Made by a program: the position numbers and the translations under genes. Shown here in pieces: positions 37,166 to 45,314 of a stretch of 64,000 bases of DNA (its first letter is position 1; the number at the start of each line of letters is the position of its first letter). A model generated the notes under the pieces. It was not told the origin of the DNA. It made no database searches and worked only from the letters and a program-made list of their open reading frames with translations. The DNA comes from Capnocytophaga sp. oral taxon 878 (GTDB taxonomy: Bacteria > Bacteroidota > Bacteroidia > Flavobacteriales > Flavobacteriaceae), in assembly GCF_002999135.1 (NCBI RefSeq), contig NZ_CP027229.1, positions 1,508,001-1,572,000 of the forward strand, given 5' to 3'.

Positions 37166-37196
37166 TTTGTGGGACAGAGAAATTTTACTACTTTTG
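37166..37196 (+). promoter_or_regulatory. Promoter of tssBC copy 2
   Basis: TTTG at 37166-37169, 19-nt spacer, TACTTTTG at 37189-37196. A palindrome (37142-37151 with 37164-37173) overlaps the -33 box, as in copy 1, while the spacer and 5' leader differ, so the two copies may be expressed at different levels. Confidence 0.7.
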
Positions 37197-37223
37197 CTCC
37201 TAAACAATTAAAAGCGAAAATCT

Positions 37224-37694
37224 ATGGCATTATACAACTATGGTATCGGTGGCAATGAGGTAGAAGTCGATGCAAATGAATCCATTGCAGACATTCCCTC
37301 CAACAGAACCCTTATGGTTCAGAAACTCACAGATGAAGCTCCTGTAACTCCTGAGACAGTAGAAGGTTTGCAGACAGTGGAAGAAGTGTTTGAGCACTTC
37401 AAACCCTCTGTGGAATTAGAACTCCAAGATGAAGCAGGCAATGAGATAAAAGAGAAAGTTGAGTTTAAGAATCTCGCTGACTTTGCCGCTAAATCACTTC
37501 AAGAAGGCAGTGAACTTATGAACCGCCTAAATACAGAAAAAGAGCAGAACATTAAAATTGCTAAACAAGCAGCCTCTAATAAATTGTTAGCTAAAATATT
37601 AGCTAACCCAGAGAGTAAAGAAGCTCTTATGAAGGTATTAGAAGGGTCGTTAGAAGAATTAGAAAAGTCTGAAGGCAATAATAAAATAGGATAA
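37224..37694 (+). CDS. tssB2: TssB (VipA), T6SS sheath small subunit, copy 2
   Basis: A 156-aa near-identical copy of tssB1. Differences are FKP for FRP, DEAGN for DEEGN and FAAKS for FGAKS. Either copy should pair with either TssC. It opens a second sheath operon with its own promoter, directly after the rhs3 immunity gene. Confidence 0.92.
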   Translation: MALYNYGIGGNEVEVDANESIADIPSNRTLMVQKLTDEAPVTPETVEGLQTVEEVFEHFKPSVELELQDEAGNEIKEKVEFKNLADFAAKSLQEGSELMNRLNTEKEQNIKIAKQAASNKLLAKILANPESKEALMKVLEGSLEELEKSEGNNKIG

Positions 37695-37696
37695 TT

Positions 37697-39073
37697 ATGG
37701 CAGATAATAAGTTACAAGCACAGAGAAGTACTGCTACCACAACCGTAGTAAAACAAGAAACCGCCACCTCAGCATCTGCTTTAGATGCTCTCAAAGAGTT
37801 TGGAGGTTTTGCTTTTTTAGAGAACCTCATTGATGGTTACTCAAACCTTAATCCCGCCAGAAAGGCACGCCGTAATATATTCCTTACTGATGAACAATGG
37901 TCATCAGAGAGAAAAAACCTTATCAATAGATTAAGTGTTTGGTTAGACTTGCTTAAGAACAGTAATAATGTAGAGCAAATGCGCGATGCTGCTAATAGCA
38001 AAGCAGAACAGATGGAACAGTTGCTAAACTTTAACCTTAAAAAGTCACTTGAAAGAGTAAAAGAATTAGAACGGTCTTACCGTTCAGTAGCACTGTTCTA
38101 CAAGAATACAGAAAGTCCTAAAGTAAAGAATATATCTATTGTAAATGCCGATATAAGCCAGCTTAAGGATTTGGATAACACCCTATTTATTGACCATATC
38201 AGCAGTGAGTTAGATAGAAATTACGATCGCTTGGACTTGCGTAATAACTATTCCATCTTGGTAGTGCCAGGTTATTTAGGTTCTAACGCAGTTTTGGACA
38301 AATGGTCAAAGATAGCCTATAAGAATAAAGTGATGTTGGTTACTGACTTTGCAGACTTGGAAAGTGCAGATGATGTGATTGATATATTCTTCAATGCGAA
38401 TCACTCAGGAGGTGATGTATACAAGTCTAATACACTGATGACTTGTAATTGGCTTTTGGGTAGAGAGATGAATGCAAGAGTAGGAGAAGATGAGCACTTA
38501 TATGTACCAGGATCATCAGCCTTAGCAGGAAAGATTTACAACACACTGATGGCACAAGTCGTTGCAGGAAAGAAGTTCGGCAGCATTAATGAAGTAGAGA
38601 GTGTACGCTTTGATTTAAAGAAGAGTGAGATTTCAGAATTAGAGAAAATAGGTTTGATACCAATGGTCAATGAGTACAGCAAGGTAATGGCTTTCTCAGG
38701 AAAGACCTTGTTCAATGGAGATAATTTAGGCTTACAGACCTATTCAGTAGTAAGGGTATTTGACTATATCGCCAAAGTACTGATAGACTTTTTGAACCGC
38801 AGAGCATTTGAGAACTTTTCTTCAAAGACAGAGGATGATTTGCGTAGACAGATTGTAAAGTTCCTTGATAGCATACAGGGACCAACAAGGCTGATAGAGA
38901 AGTTCAAGGTGATTCGTATCCAGCAGGATAAAAAACAGAAAGACAGAGTATGGTTGGATATTCATATTACTCCTTACTTCCCATCAAAGAGTTTTGTGAT
39001 ACAATTAGAAGGTCGCAAGGGAGAGGGAGAAGAAGAGGCAGTTTGGGAAAGTCAGTACCAACAGCAAGAATAA
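37697..39073 (+). CDS. tssC2: TssC (VipB), T6SS sheath large subunit, copy 2
   Basis: A 458-aa copy of tssC1, identical over most of its length, with changes clustered near residues 99-108 and 220-325 (KNKVML, REMNARVGEDEHL, EKIG, NEYSK). From about residue 375 to the terminator the DNA is identical to copy 1. The changed patches lie between the conserved sheath strands, so the proteins are probably interchangeable or form mixed sheaths (inference). The gene ends 76 bp before the stop codon of the converging coupling-protein gene. Confidence 0.94.
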   Translation: MADNKLQAQRSTATTTVVKQETATSASALDALKEFGGFAFLENLIDGYSNLNPARKARRNIFLTDEQWSSERKNLINRLSVWLDLLKNSNNVEQMRDAANSKAEQMEQLLNFNLKKSLERVKELERSYRSVALFYKNTESPKVKNISIVNADISQLKDLDNTLFIDHISSELDRNYDRLDLRNNYSILVVPGYLGSNAVLDKWSKIAYKNKVMLVTDFADLESADDVIDIFFNANHSGGDVYKSNTLMTCNWLLGREMNARVGEDEHLYVPGSSALAGKIYNTLMAQVVAGKKFGSINEVESVRFDLKKSEISELEKIGLIPMVNEYSKVMAFSGKTLFNGDNLGLQTYSVVRVFDYIAKVLIDFLNRRAFENFSSKTEDDLRRQIVKFLDSIQGPTRLIEKFKVIRIQQDKKQKDRVWLDIHITPYFPSKSFVIQLEGRKGEGEEEAVWESQYQQQE

Positions 39074-39109
39074 CCTTAGAGAGTGTAGATATAACTAAGT
39101 AAGATATAG

Positions 39110-39143
39110 AAAGGCTATCCAAAAATTTAAGTGGATAGCCTTT
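39110..39143 (+). terminator. Terminator of tssBC copy 2, at the boundary with the conjugation module
   Basis: AAAGGCTATCCA / TGGATAGCCTTT stem as in copy 1, followed by TTTGTTT. Homology with the copy 1 region ends here, and the coupling-protein stop codon is 6 bp further on. A convergent role for both genes is possible. Confidence 0.85.
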
Positions 39144-39148
39144 TTTGT

Positions 39149-41161
39149 TTATTCTCCCTCCTTCTCCACCAAATGCCTTAGCTCAGGGTCGTTGGTGATG
39201 CGTTCTTTTTCGCGTTCAATAATTTCAATGATATCTAACTTTATTTGGCGGTAATTGGCTTCTACCTGTTCTTTGGTGGTGTCGTTGCCGTTGGCATCGG
39301 TGAAGGAGAGAACTTCGGGAATCTTTTGGTAGGCTTTGGTCTCAACGGCTACTTTCTCATTATCCACTATTATCTGAGCGTGGAATATCTTCTGCTCGAT
39401 ACGCTCATCAAAATTATCAGAAACAGCTCCTACAAACATCCCTTGGGTGAGGTTGGCAATCTTGCTGGCAGGGATAAGACTATCCAACTGCGTAGATATA
39501 GAAGTAGAAGTATCATTGCGGTTAATCGTAGTAGATTGCCTTTTCTGCAATACCTTTCCAAAACGTTCAGAAAGAGTTTTAGCAGTTTCCCCTACTACTT
39601 GTCCGCTAAAGATATTCCCTACAGTGTTTTGTATTACTTTACTCTCTTTATCTCCGTAATCGCGGGTAAGCTGTGAGAAATCCTGAAAGCCCAAACAAAC
39701 GGCTACTTTATTGCTTCGGGCTGTGGCTATCAAGTTGTCTAAGCCTCTGAAATAAATGGTAGGCAACTCGTCAATAATCACAGAGGATTTGAGCTGTCCT
39801 TTCTTGTTGATGAGCTTTACAATACGTGAATTGTACAAACCCAAAGCTGCCGAATAGATATTCTGCCTATCAGGATTGTTGCCTACACAGAGGATTTTAG
39901 GTTCTTTGGGGTTATTGATATCCAACGAAAAATCATCACCTGTCATCACCCAATAGAGCTGAGGCGAAATCATTCGGGAGAGAGGAATTTTAGCACTGGC
40001 TATCTGCCCTTGTAGCTGGTCTTGTGCGCCACCTTGCCAAGCATCCATAAAAGGCGATAGGTAATTCTCAAGTTCAGGATACGAGGTGAGAATAGTAAAA
40101 ACATCAGCATAAGGCTTGTTCAATAGCTCGATGGCGTGTGGAAAAGTACAGTACTTACCACCTTTGTAAATCTTCAAAAACCAAATAATAGCAGCCAATA
40201 GAATGATAGGCGACTCTACAAAGAAATCACCTTGCTTTTGAATCCACGAGCGGTTGAGATTGAGCATAATCGTATAAGCAGATTCATAAGCATCAGAAAT
40301 ATCACTCATAAAGTTGGGATTGATAGGGTTACAACGATGACTACGGCGAGGATCATCAAAGTTTATCACATAGAACTTGGGTTTTACCTTGTACTTGTCT
40401 AAGTTTTTTAGCAGATGATTATAGGCAATGGTAGAGAGGTCGTCGAACTTGAAGTCGTAGATATACATTGCAAAGCCTTTTTCTATCTGCTGTTTGATAT
40501 AGTTGTTCACAATAGCATAAGATTTACCAGAACCAGGAGTCCCCAGCACTATGGTCGCCCGAAAAGGATTTACCACATTGATCCAGCCTTTGTTCCACTT
40601 CTTGCGGTAGTAGAACAAAGTAGGCAAATTCACAGAATACTCGTTTTTCATCAGTCGAGTTTCCTGCATAAACGACTCGTTTTCATTGTTAAAAACATCG
40701 TCTAAAAGATTGTCTTTTAGCAAGCGACTCATCCACGAACCTGCCATAAGGAGCGCTATGTAGCCCAAAGATAGGGTAAGGATATAGAAAAAGGCAACCA
40801 CTGAAGCAGGAAGTCGCAAGTACAAAATCCAAAAGTTACCAAAGTAAAGAGTAGCTCCTATTCCCAGAGCGATGTAAATCTTTCGCCAAGTAATTTTGTC
40901 GTTCTTTACGCCTGTTGTGCCCAAACAGCTCAGAGCTAAGAGCAGGAGGGCAAAGCATTTGGTGTATAGCGGGTGAGAGAACAGTCCTGCTGTTCGTTGG
41001 AAGTTGGTCAGGATTCTATCTACTACGGCTAATATCCACTTTTCGCCTTGGAAAAAGCCATAACAATACCAATAGAGGTGCATCAGTACTATGAGAATAC
41101 TTACTGCACGCATAAAAGCCATAATCTTGGCTAATGCTCTTAAATCATCATCATTTTGCAT
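39149..41161 (-). CDS. mobC: Conjugation coupling protein (VirD4/TraG-type, MobC of CTn elements)
   Basis: A 670-aa type IV coupling protein that brings the relaxase-DNA complex to the mating channel. Three or more N-terminal membrane segments (about 10-160; the aromatic motif HLYWYCYGFF is typical of the Bacteroidota family) precede a motor domain with Walker A GTPGSGKSYAIV near residue 207 and the Walker B-like strand SVIIDELPTIYF (near 465). A QDFSQL motif follows. It ends 6 bp from the T6SS sheath terminator and is the last gene of the mobA-mobB-mobC run. The length is normal for the family. Confidence 0.92.
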   Translation of the reverse strand: MQNDDDLRALAKIMAFMRAVSILIVLMHLYWYCYGFFQGEKWILAVVDRILTNFQRTAGLFSHPLYTKCFALLLLALSCLGTTGVKNDKITWRKIYIALGIGATLYFGNFWILYLRLPASVVAFFYILTLSLGYIALLMAGSWMSRLLKDNLLDDVFNNENESFMQETRLMKNEYSVNLPTLFYYRKKWNKGWINVVNPFRATIVLGTPGSGKSYAIVNNYIKQQIEKGFAMYIYDFKFDDLSTIAYNHLLKNLDKYKVKPKFYVINFDDPRRSHRCNPINPNFMSDISDAYESAYTIMLNLNRSWIQKQGDFFVESPIILLAAIIWFLKIYKGGKYCTFPHAIELLNKPYADVFTILTSYPELENYLSPFMDAWQGGAQDQLQGQIASAKIPLSRMISPQLYWVMTGDDFSLDINNPKEPKILCVGNNPDRQNIYSAALGLYNSRIVKLINKKGQLKSSVIIDELPTIYFRGLDNLIATARSNKVAVCLGFQDFSQLTRDYGDKESKVIQNTVGNIFSGQVVGETAKTLSERFGKVLQKRQSTTINRNDTSTSISTQLDSLIPASKIANLTQGMFVGAVSDNFDERIEQKIFHAQIIVDNEKVAVETKAYQKIPEVLSFTDANGNDTTKEQVEANYRQIKLDIIEIIEREKERITNDPELRHLVEKEGE

Positions 41162-41226
41162 ATTTGTTTCTGTTTTTAGTGTTTGTCAATATTTTATACT
41201 TAGCTATATCAGCTCACTAGCCACAC

Positions 41227-42564
41227 CTAAGATTTGTTTTTCATTTTTCGCCGTTTGGCAGTAGCACGTTTCATTCTTCTGGTAAAATCCTCTTCTTCGT
41301 AATCTACCCCCTGATCATCCAAAGAGAAAAGAGTAAAAAAAGCATTTAAGGCTGAGTCCTTACCAAAATCCTCTTGGTAATGTGTCCAAGAAGTGTCAGA
41401 GAAAGTATCCTCTTCAACAGTATTAGTATTGTTGTGATTTTTACTTGCATAATGAGTTACAGACGGCATATTTACCTCAGAGGTTAAAGCCGTAGCAGGC
41501 TCTTCTAACGATTTTAGCCACTGATGAAAAACATTGGCAGAAAACTCCTTCCCCAGCTGAGAGCCATTATACACACATCGACTATTGTGGTCGATAAAGG
41601 TTACCCCGTAGGTTCTCCCTTCTTTGTTTTCACGAAAGACAACCTCTATCCCTTTTGCTTTTAGTTCTTGAACAAATTCACGTTTGCTATAAGCCGTCTC
41701 TTTGGCAAAGGTGATATGTGCCTTTAAGGAAGTGGTGTCTTGTCCTTTTAGGTATTCGTGTCCCTTTTGTAAATGTTTTTCGATATAAGGTAAGCTCAGT
41801 GTTTTGCCGAGCTTGGAGGCTTTAAAAGGATGGCTTGCTTTGTTACCATTCTCATCCAATACCACATACACCAAGCCCTTTTTAGGAACGCCTTGCAGTT
41901 CGCCTTCTACCTTTTCTACCGCTATGTTAAACTGATTGAGCAAGGCGTTGAACGTTCCTAACGAGGTAAAATGATAGTGTTTTAGCAATTGTTTTACAGT
42001 ATGAATCAGTTGCTTTTTAAGGTCGTTTTGTCGGTAATCTAAGGGGACTAATTTAGACAAAGGCAAGAGCTCATCATCTGTTAGCAGTGAATCATTGGTG
42101 ATAGCAGGGATAAGTTGGTATTTCGTTTCCAACTCTCGGCATACTTTCATTGAGCGTATTTTTTCAAAAGTATCAGAGATTTTCTTGCCATACTCATCTA
42201 TCCCCAGCGATACAATGTGAATATGTTTGCGCTCGATATCCGAATGTTTGTAAACCACAAAAGGTTGGTCGCCAAAGCCCATTTGTTGCATATAGTCAGT
42301 AGCCAACTTTACAAAGCTCTCATCACTAACCTTATCGTTAGGATCGGGATTGAGGGAGATGTGTAGGATAGGTTTTTCTGTCCTTATGTTGGCATAGAGA
42401 TAAGGGGCAAAGGAACGAGATACTTCCGAAATGCCTACATTTCCTTGCAGAGGTTGTATTACTTTTTGAGAGTATAATACCTCTCCTTGTCCTTTATCCA
42501 CCTTGTTGTGATTGTACAAAAGTACCCCTAACAGCTGCGCTCCTCGATGTATCTTTGCTATCAT
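41227..42564 (-). CDS. mobB: Relaxase MobB
   Basis: A 445-aa relaxase of the Bacteroidota mobilisation family. The N-terminus (MIAKIHRGAQLLGVLLYNHNKV) is typical. The metal-binding motif is seen as KHIHIVSLGID near residue 127, preceded by HISLNPDPND. It nicks at oriT and stays bound to the transferred strand. It lies 24 bp downstream of mobA and 65 bp upstream of the coupling-protein gene. The C-terminal third is charged and of low complexity, ending RRMKRATAKRRKMKNKS, which suits DNA binding. Confidence 0.9.
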   Translation of the reverse strand: MIAKIHRGAQLLGVLLYNHNKVDKGQGEVLYSQKVIQPLQGNVGISEVSRSFAPYLYANIRTEKPILHISLNPDPNDKVSDESFVKLATDYMQQMGFGDQPFVVYKHSDIERKHIHIVSLGIDEYGKKISDTFEKIRSMKVCRELETKYQLIPAITNDSLLTDDELLPLSKLVPLDYRQNDLKKQLIHTVKQLLKHYHFTSLGTFNALLNQFNIAVEKVEGELQGVPKKGLVYVVLDENGNKASHPFKASKLGKTLSLPYIEKHLQKGHEYLKGQDTTSLKAHITFAKETAYSKREFVQELKAKGIEVVFRENKEGRTYGVTFIDHNSRCVYNGSQLGKEFSANVFHQWLKSLEEPATALTSEVNMPSVTHYASKNHNNTNTVEEDTFSDTSWTHYQEDFGKDSALNAFFTLFSLDDQGVDYEEEDFTRRMKRATAKRRKMKNKS

Positions 42565-42588
42565 AACTTGCTGTTTTCTTCTTAAAAA

Positions 42589-43014
42589 CTACTTTAGTTT
42601 TTGCTCTATTTGTTGCGAAAGCTCTAATATTTGTTTGCAGATAGCAATCATTTGGGTAGTTTCTTTTTCCAATTTATAGAGGTAAGCAGCCGCTTTCTTC
42701 TCCGAAAAATTACGGTAGAGTATCTTTACAATCTGATTGTAATTGACCCCTACCGAACGAAATTGCGCATAGAGTTCAGTAAGTTTGGTGTAATAATCTA
42801 AAGCAGATTTATCAATTTTCACCACTTTTATCTCTCGGTTAAAAAGCAAGGAAGTGATAAAATGTGCTTTGACTTTCATTCCTGATTGCTCGAAAAGCGA
42901 GAGAAACTGATTGTTTTCTTTTTCATTCAATCGAAAAACATATCTAAAAGAAGCAGGATTTATCTTTTTATTTCTACCTGTGGAGTGTTTGTGAGTTGTT
43001 TTCTGTAAGGTCAT
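42589..43014 (-). CDS. mobA: Mobilisation accessory protein MobA (relaxosome)
   Basis: A 141-aa basic protein with the start KTTHKHSTGRNKKINPASFRYVFRLNEKENNQFLSLF, a ribbon-helix-helix-like pattern of Bacteroidota MobA proteins. A central helix SVGVNYNQIVKILYRNF is the signature of accessory nicking proteins. MobA binds oriT and helps MobB. It is the first gene of the - strand mob run and faces the structured 573-bp region. Confidence 0.85.
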   Translation of the reverse strand: MTLQKTTHKHSTGRNKKINPASFRYVFRLNEKENNQFLSLFEQSGMKVKAHFITSLLFNREIKVVKIDKSALDYYTKLTELYAQFRSVGVNYNQIVKILYRNFSEKKAAAYLYKLEKETTQMIAICKQILELSQQIEQKLK

Positions 43015-43587
43015 ATAAATTCAGTATTATTAAAAAACCACGACTTTGGAGTGTGTTTTAAGCTCCCTGCAAGGGCAAGTGGTTTTGAGGTGCCTATACG
43101 GCTACTGCGTGCCTCAAAACACAACTTGCTCTGTTCGGGTGAACAGAAAATTCTCCCTAACGGTCGAATTTTAATTAGCCATAAAAAGAGAAATTAACAC
43201 TACGAGCGGGTAAAGTGATTTCAGGGTGCAAAACAAGTGATTTCTTAGCAAAGGATTTGTATATAACACAAAGCCAATCACTTCCTTACAAAGCCATTTA
43301 CAACCCTACATAAGGCTATATGTATATTTATATGTTCCTTTGCACCCGCATACCAAAGCAAGTATGTACGAAAGTAAAAATGTAATTAGGTAGCTATGTA
43401 GCTACAAAGCTATAAAGCTACAGAAGTATGTACATACGCAAGTAATTAGATAATTAGTCAATTACTTATGTGAGTAAATACTTACTTATAGAGGTAGTTA
43501 GATAATTGGCTAATTACAGATAGTTGTATTTGAATAGCTATGCACTTATATACTTATTGAATTACAAACATATTTAAACACATATAT
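43015..43587. other. Intergenic candidate oriT / regulatory region
   Basis: 573 bp between the divergent mobA and traA genes with no gene. It holds a hairpin GTTTTGAGG/CCTCAAAAC (43082-43090/43112-43120) extended by CAAGT/ACTTG, a small hairpin CTGTTC-GGGT-GAACAG (43131-43146), a distant inverted repeat GGGTGCAAA/TTTGCACCC (43224-43232/43339-43347), two AAGTGATTT words (near 43214 and 43235), and from 43380 a run of short repeats (GTAGCTA, AAGCTATAAAGCTAC, AATTAGATAATTAG, GATAATTGGCTAATTAC). The position next to mobA and this content suit an oriT plus a ParA-type binding array. The nick site cannot be placed. Confidence 0.55.
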
Positions 43588-44346
43588 ATGACATCTATGA
43601 CAAAATTCATTAGCTTTTCTACCCAGAAAGGAGGGGTAGGAAAAAGTACCTTTACCACCTTAGTAGCCAGCTTGCTACATTATCGAATGGGCTACAATGT
43701 AGCAGTGATGGATTGTGATTATCCACAATACAGCCTACACCGAATGCGAGAACAAGACCTCAAAACAGTGATGAACAATGAGCATTTTAAGAAAGCTGCT
43801 CATAGACAGTTTAGTGAGCTAAACAAAAAGGCATATCCCATAATACAATGTAAGCCTAATGAAGCCCTTGAAAAGGCACAACAGCTCATTGCAGAGACAC
43901 CTTTCCCTATAGAGGTTATCCTTTTTGATATGCCAGGGACAGTAAATACCGCAGGAATATTGACCCTGTTGGCACAAATGCATCACATTTTCTCACCTAT
44001 CACTGCCGATAGAGTGGTGATTGAAAGTACTTTGAGTTTTACTGAGGTACTTTCCAATATCATTGCTAAGAATACCGAAAGTGCTATTAAAAGCGTGCAT
44101 TTGTTTTGGAATCAGGTAGATGGAAGAGAAAAATCGCCTTTGTATAAGATATACGAGCAGGTGATCGCTGATTTAGGTTTGAACCTAATGCAAGCCTACA
44201 TATCTGATAGCAAGCGTTTCCGAAAAGATGGCACAGAAAACCAACGATTGGTATTCCGTTCTACCTTAATGCCTGCTGATGAGAAGTTGATGAGCGGTTG
44301 CCATTTGGACGACTTTATTGATGAGTTGGTACAGATTATTCAATAA
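43588..44346 (+). CDS. traA: TraA, ParA-family ATPase of the conjugative element
   Basis: A 252-aa ParA/MinD-type ATPase with the deviant Walker A KGGVGKST near residue 14, the A' motif VAVMDCDYPQYS and the Walker B-type LFDMPG. In CTnDOT-like elements TraA is the first product of the transfer operon. The first ATG (43588) is used; another ATG lies 9 bp further on. It starts just after the repeat-rich end of the candidate oriT region and is followed 11 bp later by traB. Confidence 0.9.
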   Translation: MTSMTKFISFSTQKGGVGKSTFTTLVASLLHYRMGYNVAVMDCDYPQYSLHRMREQDLKTVMNNEHFKKAAHRQFSELNKKAYPIIQCKPNEALEKAQQLIAETPFPIEVILFDMPGTVNTAGILTLLAQMHHIFSPITADRVVIESTLSFTEVLSNIIAKNTESAIKSVHLFWNQVDGREKSPLYKIYEQVIADLGLNLMQAYISDSKRFRKDGTENQRLVFRSTLMPADEKLMSGCHLDDFIDELVQIIQ

Positions 44347-44357
44347 ACCCTAAAGAT

Positions 44358-44741
44358 ATGAAGACAGTAAAACCTATAGACGAAAACGAACTAATGGAGC
44401 TAATGGCAGGCAAGCAACCCACGCCTGCCCCTGCCATTGCTACGGCTCCGATAGAGACAGAGAAAGCACCTCAGAAACCAGCTCCCACCAAGAAGAAAAA
44501 GGCAGAACTCTATGAGTATGAAAGTTATTTTTTTGAGCAGGGAGAGACTTCAGCAAGGGAAGGAAAATCGGTGTATATACGTCCTGAGTTTCACCAGCGA
44601 ATAGCCCGCATTGTACAGGTGATAGGAGAAGACAAGATCAGTCTGTACAACTATTTAGATAATGTGCTCAAAGCGCATTTTGAGCAGTACCAAGAGGAAA
44701 TTACACAGAGTTTTGAACAGAAATACAAGCCTATATTTTAA
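44358..44741 (+). CDS. traB: TraB-like protein (DUF3408 type)
   Basis: A 127-aa protein. A proline- and alanine-rich N-terminus (PTPAPAIATAPIE) leads to a C-terminal domain with YIRPEFHQRIARIVQVIGEDKISLYNYLDNVLKAHFEQY, the ribbon-helix-helix-like pattern of the DUF3408 family found after ParA in Bacteroidota conjugative elements. It may bind DNA and work with TraA. Confidence 0.78.
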   Translation: MKTVKPIDENELMELMAGKQPTPAPAIATAPIETEKAPQKPAPTKKKKAELYEYESYFFEQGETSAREGKSVYIRPEFHQRIARIVQVIGEDKISLYNYLDNVLKAHFEQYQEEITQSFEQKYKPIF

Positions 44742-44743
44742 CA

Positions 44744-45295
44744 ATGGAAAAGATAATTATTTTACTACTTATCGTGGTGATTTTGTTGTTGCTATCGGAC
44801 AAAATGCCTATAACACATTCTAAAAAGAGAGCTCCCAAACCTAAAGCTACTCCTATACCCAAAACAGCTCCTCCAAGTTCGGTAATGGGGGAAAGCAGGT
44901 TTGTGCCTCCTGCAAAGATAGTCCCTACAGCTATCCCCTTAACAGAAAAAGAGCAACAGGATATTCTGACAGAATGGGAAGAGGAACCTATCATAAACCT
45001 TGAAGATGAAGAAGAGGATTTGCGCAGCTATCGCACAGAGGCAGAGGACAATGATTTTGCCACAGGGCTTTCATTTGAGGACTTGGAAAAGGTAGCTACT
45101 TTCCTCTCTGAGGACAAAGAAGAGGTTACCACGGAGAACATAGAGTTACTGCAAAAAGTAGAGGGCACCAGCCTATTAGAAGCCATAGAAAAAGCCTTGC
45201 CCCAAGCGACTCTTAAAGTAAGTACGCTCTTGGAGAAGGCGTTGCCTAAAGCTATAGAGAGTAAAACGGAGTTTGATATTAGGGAGTTTGTGTAA
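44744..45295 (+). CDS. traD: TraD-like membrane-anchored conjugation protein
   Basis: A 183-aa protein starting 2 bp after traB. One N-terminal membrane helix (IIILLLIVVILLLL) is followed by a basic proline-rich linker and an acidic soluble domain (EDEEEDLRSYRTEAED, LEKVATFLSEDKEEV). Position after traB and this layout fit TraD of CTnDOT-type operons. The expected traE does not follow directly; it is displaced 4 kb by the defence gene. Confidence 0.6.
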   Translation: MEKIIILLLIVVILLLLSDKMPITHSKKRAPKPKATPIPKTAPPSSVMGESRFVPPAKIVPTAIPLTEKEQQDILTEWEEEPIINLEDEEEDLRSYRTEAEDNDFATGLSFEDLEKVATFLSEDKEEVTTENIELLQKVEGTSLLEAIEKALPQATLKVSTLLEKALPKAIESKTEFDIREFV

Positions 45296-45314
45296 TATTT
45301 TATGTTATAAAATA
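45296..45314. terminator. Bidirectional palindrome between converging traD and the TIR-STAND gene
   Basis: TATTTTAT / ATAAAATA with a 3-nt loop. It overlaps the - strand stop codon and lies right after the traD stop, with T or A runs on both sides. It is a weak AT-only stem. Confidence 0.45.

Noticed and set aside
39073..39149. Attachment site between T6SS and conjugation genes
   Set aside because: No repeat matching any other part of the window apart from the tssBC copy, and no integrase or tRNA; the gap is filled by the terminator.
43380..43560. Possible CRISPR array in the short AT-rich repeats before traA
   Set aside because: Repeats are irregular, short and overlapping, with no constant repeat-spacer length and no cas genes nearby.
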